Source: Colius striatus (Eukaryota; Chordata; Aves; Coliiformes; Coliidae). Taken from it: a DNA stretch of 64,000 nucleotides. The stretch spans positions 5,468,867 to 5,532,866 of the forward strand of contig NC_084760.1 in NCBI RefSeq assembly GCF_028858725.1, in the 5' to 3' direction. Shown here piece by piece: positions 48,621 to 61,030 of this stretch (position 1 is its first letter; every line of letters starts with the position of its first letter). A program made the position numbers and the translations under genes. The notes under the pieces were generated by a model. That model was given only the letters and a program-made list of their open reading frames with translations. It was not told the origin of the DNA and made no database searches.

Positions 48621-48936
48621 AAAGGTGTGTGTCAAGAGGATGAGATGGCACTTTTTTCTATTGTCTCAAGTGATAGGACAAGGGCTAATGGACAAAAGCT
48701 GGAACACAAAAAGGTTCCACTTAAACACAAGGAATATCTTTCAGTGTTGAGGTGAGGGAGCCCTGGCACAGGGCTCAGGGAGGGTGTGGAGGCTCTTTCT
48801 CTGGAGGTTTCCAAACCCACCTGAACACATTCCTGTGTGACCTGATTGAGAGGAACTTGCTTTGACAAGGGTTTGAACTAGATGATGTCTAGAGGTCTCT
48901 TCCAACCCCCACCATTCTGTGAATCTGTGATTCTAC
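48621..48936 (+). mobile_element. CR1 LINE, 3' end, older
   Basis: A second same-orientation copy 195 bp away, from GTGTGTGTCAAGAGGATGAG to CATTCTGTGAATCTGTGATT. More diverged than its neighbour. Confidence 0.88.
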
Positions 48937-49782
48937 GTGTTCCAAACCAATTTCCTGAACTGTGAGAGAAAGGCTATAATGCTAATTTCAGACCAAAAGT
49001 AATGACTTGATAGTTTGGCACAAGCTATGGAAAACTTGTTCCTCTAAATTGAAAATCTTTTGAGTTGGATTGATTTACTGTAATTCTGATTGCCCTAAAT
49101 CTTGGTGCCAGCCAAGACAGGGTGTAGTGAGGTAACCAAATAATCTGCAACACAGATCAGTGGGAAACATACTTGCTTAAAAATATTACAGGCGTGTTTT
49201 ATGGGATATCCTTGGAATAACAGTGTAACAGAGCTTGCATCTGGACTTCCATTTCCTTAAGATCAAACATAGATTTGAATGTCAAATGAATGAACCCGTG
49301 TGCATGAGAAAATGACATCCATCAGCTTGTACATTTACGCAACAAGCCATTAAAAACCAGACACAGCAAAGTGCATTCCGTGCACAATCATCACATAGTC
49401 ATCACCAAAACCAAGGTTTTGCTCATTTTCTTCCATACTGGGGAAGCAGTATGAATTGTTGGCCATGAAGACAAATAAGCAAACATCATAGAATGTTTGT
49501 GGTTAACTGGGCTCGCTATTCAAGGTCATAGGACAAGCTTGAAATGGGGTTTCAGAGGAATTTTCAGTCTTTTTTTTTGTGGGAATTACAGCTGCAAACT
49601 GCCTCTGAGGATAACTCTGAGTGAACTACCTTTCTGATCTCTTCCTTGATGAATCAGTACTTCAGCTTGCTAACATAGTTTCATCTCAGCCTAAAAGTGG
49701 CAACAGCAAAGTCAGGGCATACAGAAAAAGCTTATGTCACTTGTAGTGCTTTTTGCTGCACAAAGCTCACCCACAAATAGAC

Positions 49783-49972
49783 TCATAGAATGGTAGGGGT
49801 TGGAAGGGACCTTTAGAGATCATCCAGTCCAACCTCCCTGCAGAATCAGGGTCACCTAGATCAGGTTGCATAGGAAGATGTTCAGGCTGGGCTTGAAGAC
49901 CTCCAAGGACAGAGACTCCACAACCCCTCTGGGCAGCCTGTTCCACTGCTCCCTCACCCTCACAGTGAAATA
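49783..49972 (-). mobile_element. CR1 3' end
   Basis: Single tail unit and young signature; truncated at CCCTCACAGTGAAATAG, nearly the same point as the copy at 12359. Confidence 0.92.
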
Positions 49973-51445
49973 GCTTCAGATATATCTCTGATTTTTCATT
50001 TTAACAAGTTGCAATAGGCTTTAAAGTTAGTGAACACTCTGCACACCCAACACTGTTTTCCAAAAGGTGCTTCTTTTGATGGTGGTTTTTGTTTTTCCCC
50101 TGGGAGACGGTTTGTTCCATGAAGCCCAGGGTATGTGCACAAACTAAAACTAACTCTTGTAATACATCAGAACTTCTGAATTGTAATTATCCACCTCAAA
50201 ACTTATCTGGATTAAGAGAGCAAAGTGCTATTACTTTTGTTTTACAGATGGCAGAACATTAAAAGAGCACCCCCCAAAGCTGGAGTCAAAGCCTGGGAGT
50301 GTGCTGGAGATGCTTCTCTAGTAAAATATTCAAGCTTTGCTTCAGAGAAAGTCTTCAGAGTTTGACCATGATGATATAAGACCATATTTTGAATTGAAGC
50401 AGCAATGGTATGAAAAAGAATAATGAAAACCTCTTGGCAAAGGTCTGGGTAACCTTTGTGAACTACTTTTACTGTTAGACAATGCAACCAAACAAAAGCG
50501 AATCTCATCTCCCTCAGCACCACTTGCTCCAATAAATAAGTAATGGTCCGAGCACCATGTAGTTAAGTAGAATGTTTTTCTTGTGCTTTGATCGTAATCT
50601 CTAGAGAAATGTGTTTACTTTAAGCTTGCTGGAAGCTAGACTTCGTTTTTTGAAGGTCAGTTAAGAAATCTCTGGAGGTCTGATGCTATTCACTCTCATG
50701 GAACGAAACGCTGACTCCAGCATTCCAGCTGTTAACTCGTGCCCTAGGCACAGGGAGAGACTGTGATACCCCAATTCCTTGGGAAAAAAAAAGGGTTTTG
50801 CTATTTAAATTGGAACAAAGCTGGGGTGGTTTTTTATGTATCTAGTAGGCACAGATATGTGATATCACTTGTAGCATCAGAATATTCCGAGGAGGCGCAG
50901 AGGGATGTTGCCAAGGATGTGAGGATATTGCAACTGGAGTCCCTGGGGTCAGATTTGAGAATGCAGCAGTCTCATGGTATGAATTATAAAGCAGATGAAA
51001 ATAAAACAACAGAGCTGGTTAGTCTGCCTGCTGTTCCAGCAGATTAAGATAGAATTTAGCTGCAACAAATTAGGAGAGTGAATTTCTGTGGAGTCAAATG
51101 GTTTCCTACAAAATGCAGAGCACTCAAAGACTTCCAGTTAAGAGAACCATAAGAAAATGGCTGTGAAGCTGTGAAACCTAATAAATGTGGAACCAGCAGA
51201 GAAGGAATGCTTGTTTTCTCACTTGAGCTAAAAAGCACAGCTGTGGCTGTAGTATCTCTTAATAATTGATCTTGATATTTCCTATAAATGTATGTTAATA
51301 TATGTATGCATGGAGGTATATACATACACCTAGAGACATAGCTACAAGACAATCCTGCCATTGAACTGCATCAACTTTATCTTTAAGAATGTACAATGTT
51401 TGAAACAGGGCTCTCTAATACAGAGAGGAGGAAAAAGAGGAGATG
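49973..51445. other. No gene seen
   Basis: Unique sequence. Open frames at 50242-50532 (minus) and 50763-51047 (plus) have no recognisable motifs. Confidence 0.55.
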
Positions 51446-51596
51446 ATAGAGTCACCATTCCTGGAGATATTTAAAAGCTGTGTAGACAAGGTGCTGAGGG
51501 ACATGGTTTAGTTCAGTGATGGGCCTGGCAGGGTGAGGTGAGTGGTTGGACTCGATGGTCTTAAAGAACTTTTCCAATCAGAATGATTTTATGATT
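51446..51596 (+). mobile_element. Old CR1 3' end
   Basis: Contains CTGAGGGACATGGTTTAGT and GGTTGGACTCGATGGTCTTA, the 3' end of an older CR1 type, closing with a degenerate ATGATTTTATGATT tail. Confidence 0.85.
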
Positions 51597-51605
51597 AAAA
51601 ATATA

Positions 51606-51760
51606 CCCAGAGGGGTTGTGGAGGCTCCTTGGAGGTCTTCAAGACCCACCTAGATACGTTCCTGTGTGACCTGATCTAGGTGACCCTGCTTCTGCAGGGG
51701 GGTTGAACTGGATGATCTCTAAAGGTCCCTTCCAACCCCTACCATTCTGTGATTCTATGA
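51606..51760 (+). mobile_element. CR1 3' end, young type
   Basis: A 155-bp 3' end placed 10 bp beyond the tail of the older copy, same orientation. Confidence 0.9.
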
Positions 51761-52496
51761 AAAGAAGTCATTGCAATAACTCTGTAAGCCAGCCCAGGCA
51801 CTTGTCTCTTTTCAGGTAAGTGCATGTATTTCTTCTGGAACATGGATTTGTTTATGTGCATGAATTTGCTGACTTCATTTTCCCTATTTTGGGTGGTGTT
51901 TTGGGTTTTTTTTTGGTGATAGCTACTGAACAATTAATCACATGCACTTGCAAAGTGCATTTTGATTTCTCTGGGTGCCTGCTACCCCCCATAAATCTGT
52001 TATATCATTGTTATGAGACCTCATAAAAGCCCCAAATTCTAAAAAAAAAACCAAGTTAAAAATGAAAGATGTATTTCCAAAACACTGGCAATACCCTTGC
52101 TTTGTCTCTTCCCCCCTCAGAGTAACTGCAACTTTCCCACTGATACTTTTAAGTTATACTTGAGTGTTTATGGATACTAGAACTTCTACTCTTCAAAAAA
52201 TAACTACAGAAGCAATAGGAACCAGGGGGATATATTGCAGATCAAGTCAAAACAAGTACCTTCAGGAAAGCAGAAACACAGCTGTTCTACCTCTGTCTTG
52301 CAGCAAAGCATTCCAAAGTCAAGTCCTGTGATCATCTGAGTGGTTGCAGGGCTTGGTGATGATCAAGTTGTACTTTAAGCAGCCAGGATGGATGCCAACC
52401 AGGATGATGCTGTAACAATCTGACTTCAAGGTCCACAAGTGATATCATTTTGGTGCAGTGTCTTAGCAAAGCTGCTCATTTATAGGTTGATCTTAG
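51761..52496. other. No gene seen
   Basis: Short unique block between CR1 copies with T-rich and A-rich runs near 51900 and 52040. Confidence 0.6.
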
Positions 52497-53196
52497 GGGT
52501 CAAACTGCTGGAGAGCAGCTCTGCAGAGAGAGACCTGGGAGTACTGATTGATAATGAGCTAAACATGAGCCAGCAATGTGCCCTCGTGGGCAAGAAGGCC
52601 AATGGCAGCCTGGGATGCATCAAGAAGAGTGTGGGCAGGAGGTCAAAGGAGGTTCTTCTCTCCCTCTCCTCTGCCCTGCTGAGGCCTCATCTGGAGTCCT
52701 GTGTCCAGTTCTGGGCTCCTCAGCTCAAGAGGGACAGGGAAGTGCTGGAGAGAGGCCAGCACAGGGCCACCAAGATGATCAGGGGACTGGAGCGTCTTTC
52801 ATACGAGGAAAGGCTGCGGGACCTGGGGCTGTTTAGTCTGGAGAAGAGGAGACTGAGGGGAGATCTTATTAACATTTACAAATATCTAAAGGGTGGGTGT
52901 CAGGAGGTTGGGACATCCCTTTTTCTATTGTAGCTAGCAACAGGACAAGGGGTGATGGGATGAAGCTGGAACACAAAAAGTTCCATTTAAATATAATAAA
53001 CAACTATTTCAGTGTTTCAGTGAGGGAGCCCTGGCACAGGCTGCCCAGGGAGGGTGTGGAGGCTCATTCCTTGGAGGTCTTCAAGACCCACCTGGACACG
53101 TTCCTGTGTGACCTGATCTAGGTGAACCTGCTTCTGCAAGGGGGTTGGACTGGATGATCTCTAAAGGTCCCTTCCAACCCCTGCCATTCTATGATC
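52497..53196 (+). mobile_element. CR1 LINE, young, 700 bp
   Basis: An almost intact C-terminal frame from [20 protein letters not shown] through [17 protein letters not shown] to the tail CATTCTATGAT. Among the least decayed copies in the window. Confidence 0.95.
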
Positions 53197-53589
53197 TGGT
53201 AACCACACCACACCGCAGTGTACTGTGTTTACACACCCCATGACCACAAGCAAAAAAATACAAGAGCTTCAGCTTAACTATGAGACCAAGCATCTCAGGA
53301 ATCCTGCAATTTTCTCCTTAATTGGTATTGCTGTCTGCTGTGTTTACTCCATGCAAAGTCATATGTTGGTGTAGTCATCTAAGTTCTTCCTTTATTCTGG
53401 TACAGCATAATTTCCTGCTTACCTAAACTTCAAACGAGGACAAAGCAGATCGGTGGAAGTACCTGTAAGTGTTTGCAGTGGTGCAGACATAGAGAAATGC
53501 TGTTGCAGAAAATACTCCGTGAGCCTATGTCCCTCAAACCCTCTTTGCTAGCTACACAGCAGCCTAGCCCCATTGCTTCTATGGCAAGA

Positions 53590-54073
53590 TCATAGAGTCA
53601 CAGAATCTGAAGGGTTGGAAGGAATCTCGAATACTCATCCAGTGCAACCCCCCTGCCAGAGCAGGATCACCTACAGTAGGGCACACAGGAACTCATCCAG
53701 GTGGTTTTGAATGTCTCCAGAGAAGGAGATTCCATACTCTACTTGGGCAGCCCCTTCCAGTGTCCCTCACCTCAACAGGGAGGAAATTCTTCCTTTTATT
53801 TCTTTGGAACCTCTTCTGTTCCAGCTTGTACCCATTGCCCCTTGTCCTGTCATTGGCCATCACTGAGAACAGCCTGGCTCCAGCCTCCTCACACCCACCC
53901 TTTATGTATCTGTAAACACAAATGAGATCACCCCTCAGTGTCCTCTTCTCCAAGCTGAAGAGCCCCAGCTCTCTCAGCCTTTCATCAGAAGAGAGATGCT
54001 CCACTCCATCATCTTGGTGGCCCTGTACTAAACTCTCTCCAGCAGCTCCCTGTCCTTCTTGGACTAAGGAGCT
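53590..54073 (-). mobile_element. CR1 LINE, intermediate type
   Basis: Tail TCATAGAGTCACAGAATCTG and the CCTGCCAGAGCAGGATCACC signature; runs to the LDRELLERV segment. Adjoins a different CR1 at 54079. Confidence 0.92.
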
Positions 54074-54078
54074 TTAAT

Positions 54079-55085
54079 TCATAGAACCATAGAATAGTTT
54101 AGAGTGGAAGAGACCTTTAAAGGTCACCTAGTCCAACCTTCCCTGCAATAAGAAGGGACACCTTCAACTAGATCAGGTTGCTCAGAGCCTCATCTAACTT
54201 GACCTTGAATGTTTCCATGGATGGGACATCTATCACCTTTCTGTGCAACCAGTTCCAGTGTTTCACTACCTTCACTGTAAAAATTTCCTTCTCTGGTCTG
54301 AATCTACCTTCTTGGGTAACCATTATCCCTGGTCCTGTCACAACAGGTCCTATTTTAAATCCTGTCCCCATCTTTCTTTTAAGCTGCCTTACTGAAAGTC
54401 CACAATAAGGTCCCCCCTGGAGCCTTCCCTTCTCCAGGATGAACAACCCCAACTCTCAGTCTTTCCCCATAGAAGTCTTCCAGCTCTCTGATCATTTTTG
54501 TGGCCTCCTCTGAACCTGCTCCAACAGCTCCTTGTCTTTCCTGTGCTGAAGACCCCAGAGCTGGACACAATACTCAGGTAGGGTCTCACTACAGCAGAGT
54601 AGAGGGGTAGAATCATCTCCCTCAACCTAGTGGCCACACTTCTTTTGATGCAGGCCAGGATACAGTTGACTTTCTGAGCTACAAGCACACATTGCTGCCT
54701 CACATCCAGCTTGTCATCCACCAGTACCCCTAAGTCTTGCCCTCAAGTCTTTCTGCACAACAGCTGCTCTCAATCCCTGATATCAGGGGTTGCCCTGACC
54801 CATATGCAGTACCTTATACTTGGCCTTGTTGAACTTCATGATGTTCACTTCTTGAGCTCCTTCAGGTCCCTCTGGGTGTTATCCCACCCCTCAGATATCT
54901 CAACTGCACCACTCAGCTTGGTATCATCTGCAAACGTACTGAGAGTGCACTCCATCCCATTGTCTGTCATTAACATGGATGTTAAACAGTACTGGTACCA
55001 ATATGGACCCCTGAAGGACACCACTTACTACTGATTCATCCACAGAACTTTCTCCAGCAGCACCCAGCTTGTCCAATACACCTTG
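54079..55085 (-). mobile_element. CR1 LINE, old type, about 1 kb
   Basis: 3' end TCATAGAACCATAGAATAGT with the GGTCACCTAGTCCAACCTTC signature, followed by diverged C-terminal peptides (DDKLDVRQQCVLVAQKVN) up to the LNNMDVKQYW-like segment. The upper limit is approximate. Confidence 0.87.
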
Positions 55086-55152
55086 TAGTTGTTACTGAGA
55101 TCAGCATGAGCAATTTAGTTGGCAAAATCCAAATCCATGGCTCTGTGTGCAC

Positions 55153-55397
55153 GGCCTCAAGTTGCAGCAGGGGAGGTTCAGGCTGGATGTGAGGAGGAGT
55201 TTCTTTGCTGCAAGGGTTGTGAGGCATTGGCAGGGGCTGCCCAGGGAGGTGCTGGAGTCACTGTCCCTGGAGGGGTTTCAGAGCTGGGTGGATGTTGCCC
55301 TGAGGGAAATGGGCTGGTGGTTGATAGGGCTGAGACAAAGGCTGCACTCCATGAGCTTAAAGGGCTCTTCCAACTGAAACCACTCTATGACTCTATA
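55153..55397 (+). mobile_element. CR1 3' end, same type as 11384
   Basis: GGCCTCAAGTTGCAGCAGGG to CACTCTATGACTCTAT; shares the GGGACAAAGGCT-type 3' end (here GAGACAAAGGCT) with 11384 and 59401. Confidence 0.9.
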
Positions 55398-56077
55398 TTC
55401 TTCCTCTATCACGAGCCTTGCTAGTGAAGTTCAAGAATTACCATCAGAGTAAACCCACTGTACAGAGAAATTAGAAGTCAGAAAGAAGCATGTCTAATGT
55501 AGTAGCTGAAAGCTGGGGTGGGGTTTTTCTTTGAAAGGAAGGGACAGGAAAGTTTCTGAGTGGCTACAGAATGAAACCCAGATGCTTTGCTGGGTTTGTT
55601 TTTGTTTTAAACTAATCAACACATGAGAGTCAGGGAGTACAAGTCATCACTGAATATTAGTACTACACTGGTGCCCAGAGATTCCAGTCCAGAATAGCTG
55701 GCCCTGTTCTGGACACAAGAAGATCAATTGATCAGCAGTGCTGCTGGTCAGTAATGCAGCTCTGTGTTTTAGCAGAGGCAGACTGTCTTTGGAGTGGTCG
55801 ATATCGATTCAAGTCTCTCTCAAGCTATTACCTAGGAACACAAAACCTTTTCATCTGCTCAGAGTCCTGGCTGCTGTCAATATGTTCACCAGCAGCTGCA
55901 CATCAAAGAAAAGGTTAATGGTAATTTCTTTTACTTCTCTGAAATCATTCTTACCTGTATTCTTTACAGGTTTGCACAGTCTGGTAGAGCCAGAATTTTC
56001 TCCTGTGTCCATTATTTAGCTCATTCCTTTCTAAATACAGTCAGATTTACAGAAACAAAGCTGTATGTTGGTAGACA

Positions 56078-56254
56078 CATAGAATGGTTTGGGTTGGAAA
56101 GTACCTCAAAGATCATCTAGTTCCAACACCCTGCCATGGGCAGAGACACCTTCCACTAGACCAAGTCTCTCAAAGGCCCATCCAGCCTAGCATTAAACAC
56201 TTCCAGGCATGGAGCAGCCTCAGCTTCTTTGGGCAGCTTGGCAGTATTCTCAGT
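56078..56254 (-). mobile_element. CR1 3' end, classic older type
   Basis: CATAGAATGGTTTGGGTTGG, AAAGATCATCTAGTTCCAAC and GGGCAGAGACACCTTCCACT: the pattern common to older avian CR1 families. Confidence 0.88.
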
Positions 56255-56486
56255 TGTACTCTCTATACATATAACCAGAAACCAAGTTTGAGGATTGCAT
56301 GTGGTACAAAAGGGCCATGTGATAAAGTACATCTAAACCAGCTGGTGAGATATGCATTTAGAAGATAGACAGCTTTAAATTGATTAGCTTCAGCTGCCTG
56401 AGTTCCAGCAGCAAAGCAGCCATGAACCTAAGATGTGGATGAGAAATCATTGGTGAATCCTCAGTATGACGTTAGGGAGACAAAGT

Positions 56487-57436
56487 AATGTCACTAGTGG
56501 TGTACCCCAGGGGTTGACACTGGGACCAACACTGTTTAACATCTTCATTAATGACCAGGAGATGGGACAGTGTACCCACAGCAAGCCAGCACGTGACACA
56601 GTAGATGTAGGTTGATATTTGGTTGATGGGTTGGCTGGCATCAGAGGGATCTCACCAGGCTAGAGAAGTGGGGTGAGAGGAGCCTTGTGAAGTTCAGCAA
56701 AGGAGGATGCAAAGTCCTGCCTCTGCAGAGGAGTAACTGCAGACACCAGCACATGCTGGGGGCCAACCAGATCAAAAGCAGCTTTGCAAAGAAAGACCTG
56801 AGGGTCCTGGTGGAGACCAAGTTGAACATGAGCCAACAGTGTGTGCTTGTGGGTAAGAAGGCCAAGAGCATCCTGCATGAGGCAGAGGCATTATCAAGAG
56901 AACAGCAGCAGGTAGAGAGGATCCTTCCTCTCTATTCAGCACTGGTGAGACACATCTGGTGTGCTGGATCCAGTTCTGGGCTCCTCAGTATGAGAGAGAT
57001 ATGAAGCTACTGGAAAGAGTCCAGTAAAGGGCCACGAAGGTAATGAAAGGACTGGAGCATCTCACCTGTGGGGAAAGGCTGAGAGAACTGGGACTGTTCA
57101 GTCTGGAGGAGAGAAAGCTCAGAGAGAAGGCTCTCATCAATGTGTACAAATACCTGAAGGGAGAGAATGAAGAAGAGGGACTCAGGTGCCCACTGGTAGC
57201 AGAAAATGTGATGGGCACAAACTGAAAAAAAAGGGATTCAATTTAAAGAGGAGAAAGCCTCTTTTCACTGTGAGAGTGGCTAAACACTGGCACAGGCTGC
57301 CCAGAGAGGCTATACAGTCTCCATCCTTCTAGATACTCAAAATCTGACTGGAAGTAGCCCTGGTAAATCTGCTTAAGCAGAGAGTTGGAGTGTGTGATGT
57401 GAAGTCCCACAACACCTCCACTATTCTGTGAACTCT
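56487..57436 (+). mobile_element. CR1 LINE, old, about 950 bp
   Basis: Contains a decayed RT B-motif region ([28 protein letters not shown]) and the C-terminal frame (KLNMSQQCVLVGKKAKSIL), ending CTATTCTGTGAACTC. The 5' limit is approximate. Confidence 0.87.
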
Positions 57437-57675
57437 GATGGACTGCAGAAAGGTTTAACACTGCTGAGTGGTAAAAGAGGGAGGGTGAAAGAGTCCACGA
57501 AAGCTCAGTATTCACAGATGGGCATTTGAGCAGGAGTGGGGTCATTCCTGGAACAACAGGACTCCTCTAGATGACTCACTGTGAGTCCTCACATAAGCTA
57601 GACCTGGAGGTTGTCTAAACACATGAGAAATGCTGTTGCTTTCAGCTGTCGTATTTACATGCTTGAAGCTGAATG

Positions 57676-58905
57676 CATAGAATCATAGAATCACTGAATG
57701 GTAGGGTTGGAAGAGACCTTTAGAGATCATCCAGTCCAACCCCCCTGCAGAAGCAGGTTCACCTAGATCAGGTCGCATAGGAACGTGTCCAGGTGGGTCT
57801 TGAGGAGCTCCAAGGAAGGAGCCTCCACAACCCCTCTGGGCAGCCTGTGCCAGGGCTCCCTCACCTGAAACAGTGAAATAGTTCTTTCTTATGTTTAAGT
57901 GGAAGTTTTTGTGTTCCAGCTTCATCCCATCACCCCTTGTCCTGTCGCTAGCTACTATAGAAAAAAGGGATGTCCCAACCTCCTGACACCCACCCTTTAG
58001 ATATTTATAAATGTTAATAAGATCTCCCCTCAGTCTCCTCTTCTCCAGACTAAACAGCCCCAGGTCCCGCAGCCTTTCCTCGTATGAAAGATGCTCCAGT
58101 CCCCTGATCATCTTGGTGGCCCTGTGCTGGCCTCTCTCCAGCACTTCCCTGTCCCTCTTGAGCTGAGGAGCCCAGAACTGGACACAGGACTCCAGATGAG
58201 GCCTCACCAGGGCAGAGCAGAGAGGGAGCAGAACCTCCCCTGACCTGCTGCCCACACTCTTCTTGATGCATCCCAGGCTGTCATTGGCTTCTTGGCCACG
58301 AGGGCACATTGCTGGCTCATGGTCAGTTTATTATCAACCAGCACTCCCAAGTCTGTCTCTGCAGAGCTGCTCTTCAGCAGGTCAACCCCCAGCCTGTCCT
58401 GGTGCATGGGGTTGTTCCTTCCCAGCTGCAGGACTCTGCACTTGTCCTTGTTGAACCTCAGCAGGTTTCTCTGTGCCCAACTCTGCAGCCGGTCGAGATC
58501 CCGCTGAATGGCAGCACAGCCTCTGGGGAATCAGCCAGTGCTCCCAGTTTGGTGCCAGCAGGGAACTTGCTGAGGGTCACTCTGTCCCCTCATCCAGGTG
58601 GTTGATGAAGATGTTGAACAAGACTGGCCCCAGAACCCATCCCTGTGGAACTCCACTGGCCACAGGCTCCAACTCGACTCTGTGCCATTGATCAGCACCC
58701 TCTGGGCTCTGTCATTCAGCAGCTCTCCATCCACCTCACTGTCCACTCATCCAAGCCACACTGCCTGAGCTTTCTGATGAGGATGTTGTGGGAGACTGTC
58801 AAAAGCCTTGCTGAAGTCAAGGTAGATGACATCTGCTGCTCTCCCCTCATCCAGCCAGCCGGTTATGCACTCATAGAAGGCATCAGGTTGGTCAGACAGA
58901 GCTTT
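57676..58905 (-). mobile_element. CR1 LINE, about 1.2 kb, includes defective RT segment
   Basis: Long young copy, from tail TAGAATCATAGAATCACTG to the [23 protein letters not shown] region and slightly beyond. The RT catalytic position reads FPAG (58552-58566) with the shared one-base deletion. The 208-residue open frame at 57683-58309 is its C-terminal part. Confidence 0.95.
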
Positions 58906-60132
58906 GCTGCCTCTACCCTTGGAGCACAGATTTTGAGGGATATTTTCAAAGATAAGAAAAAAAAAAGTGTAATTTAGATAAGTACATGAGGAATTCATTA
59001 CAAGCAGTGCCAATGTTTCCTGATATTTCAGATCTGGTAAAAGACAAGTCCTCAAATGCTTCCCAAGTGAAATATACGCAGTGAAATTGCACAGATTTGG
59101 TTATGGAGGAAAGAGAAAGGAAAATGGTAATTCTAGATAATTTCTTTTGAAGAGAAAAACCCCAGTTTCACTAGATTCAGCATTTCCACAGGGAAAAATC
59201 ACTTCCACCATTCTCCAGTCCCAGCCATGTGTGAAATTAACAGAGACACATAATATTTTCGGTGTTGTCACTGAGTGTGAAACACGATCAACGTGTCCTT
59301 AGTCAGCCATTCTGACACTTAGATATGAGTACTGCCCAAAAGCTGGCTCCTTTTGTGATGGAAAGGAATTACCAGCTTGTCTGCAGTATCTGGTTGTATT
59401 TAGGGAAATGGGCTGATGGTTGATAGGGCTGGGACAAAGGCTGAGCTCCTTGAGCTTAAAGGGCTCTTCCATCTGAAACCATTCTATGAGTCTATGGTTT
59501 ACCAAATTTGCTTTTCCTCACTGATCATTTTCAGTTCTTGGTGTTGATTGTTGCAGAACCAGGCTACAGAAGAGGGGTAAAGGTCTGCCTTCAGTAATGA
59601 TTTCACTGTATTGTTTCAGAAGAAGACCTAAACAGTGCTACGGTCTATTGCTCAGCCACTGCCCTGTGCAGAACAACAAGGAATAAAGGAGAGTTTGGGG
59701 CACTGACATCTACACTAAATATACTCCTTACTAGGACTCAGCAGAGAAAGAAGATCTAAAAATATACTTTCTTGCAATGACTTAAAGACTGAAAGAAAAT
59801 GGCTATAACCATGCATATCTCTTTTTTTTCCAGTTCAGTGGACAAAACCATGCTAAGGAAGAGACGAGAAACCCTCCAAGGCAACACCAGGCAACAACCT
59901 GCTCAGGAGGAAAGTTTCCTAATCCCTTTTAGAGGATTAAATTCATGCTCTGAAACTTACAAGCTTCCAAAACTAATAGAATTGAAAAGAAATGTTATTG
60001 CATCAGTGGGTTTGGGGGAAAAGAAGAGAAGTTTTGAACTAAGCTGAATTGAAAATGATCCAAAACTTTTACCTTTAAAATTTGGATACATTTTAATGAA
60101 AATATATGTGAATTAAGAAAAAAAAACATGGA
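58906..60132. other. No gene seen outside the small CR1 end
   Basis: Unique sequence interrupted only by the CR1 3' end at 59401-59496. The 82-codon frame at 59799-60047 has no family resemblance. Confidence 0.55.
59401..59496 (+). mobile_element. CR1 3'-end fragment, 11384 type
   Basis: GGGAAATGGGCTGATGGTTG to CATTCTATGAGTCTATG; 96 bp. Confidence 0.88.
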
Positions 60133-61030
60133 AGGGCCAGTGTTGTTCAATGTTTGCATCAATGACCTGGATGGGGGGACAGAGTGTACCCTCAGCAAGT
60201 TCCCTGCTGGCACCAAACTGGGAGCACTGGCTGATTCCCCAGAGGCTGTGCTGCCATTCAGCGGGATCTCGACCGGCTGCAGAGTTGGGCACAGAGGAAC
60301 CTCCTGAGGTTCAACAAGGACAAGTGCAGAGTCCTGCAGCTGGGAAGGAACAACCCCATGCACCAGGACAGGCTGGGGGATTGACCTGCTGGAGAGCAGC
60401 TCTGCAGAGAGAGACCTGGGAGTGCTGGTTGATAATAAACTGACCATGAGCCAGCAATGTGCCCTCGTGGCCAAGAAGGCCAATGGCAGCCTGGGATGCA
60501 TCAAGAAGAGTGTGGGCAGCAGGTCAAGGGAGGTTCTGCTCCCTCTCTACTCTGCCCTGCTGAGGCCTCATCTGGAGTCCTGTGTCCAGATCTGGGCTCC
60601 TCAGCTCAAGAGGGACAGGGAAGTGCTGGAGAGAGGCCAGCACAGGGCCACCAAGATGATCAGGGGGACTGGAACATCTTTCATATGAGGAAAGGCCGAC
60701 AAATATCTAAATGGTGGGTGTCAGGAGGTTGGGACATCCCTTTTTTCTATAGTAGCTAGCAACAGGACAAGGGGTGATGGGATGAAGCTGGAACACAAAA
60801 AGTTCCACTTCAATATAAGAAAAACCTATTTCAGTGTTTCAGTGAGGGAGCCCTGGCACAGGCTGCCCAGAGGGGTTGTGGAGGCTCCTTCCTTGGAGCT
60901 CCTCAAGACCCACCTGGACACATTCCTGTGTGACCTGATCTAGGTGAACCTGCTTCTGCAGGGGGGTTGGACTGGATGATCTCTAAAGGTCCCTTCCAAC
61001 CCTACCATTCTGTGATTCTATGATTCTATG
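60133..61030 (+). mobile_element. CR1 LINE, young, 900 bp, defective RT site
   Basis: Begins in the VLFNxxIND part of RT, has FPAG at the catalytic position (60197-60211), the shared one-base deletion, and an internal deletion near AAAGGCCGACAAATATC. Ends with a three-unit octamer tail. Confidence 0.95.

Noticed and set aside
52439..52933. 164-codon plus-strand frame
   Set aside because: CR1 C-terminal region with a chance start in flanking DNA.
57683..58309. 208-codon open frame on the minus strand
   Set aside because: C-terminal CR1 frame running antisense from a young copy; it begins inside the element.
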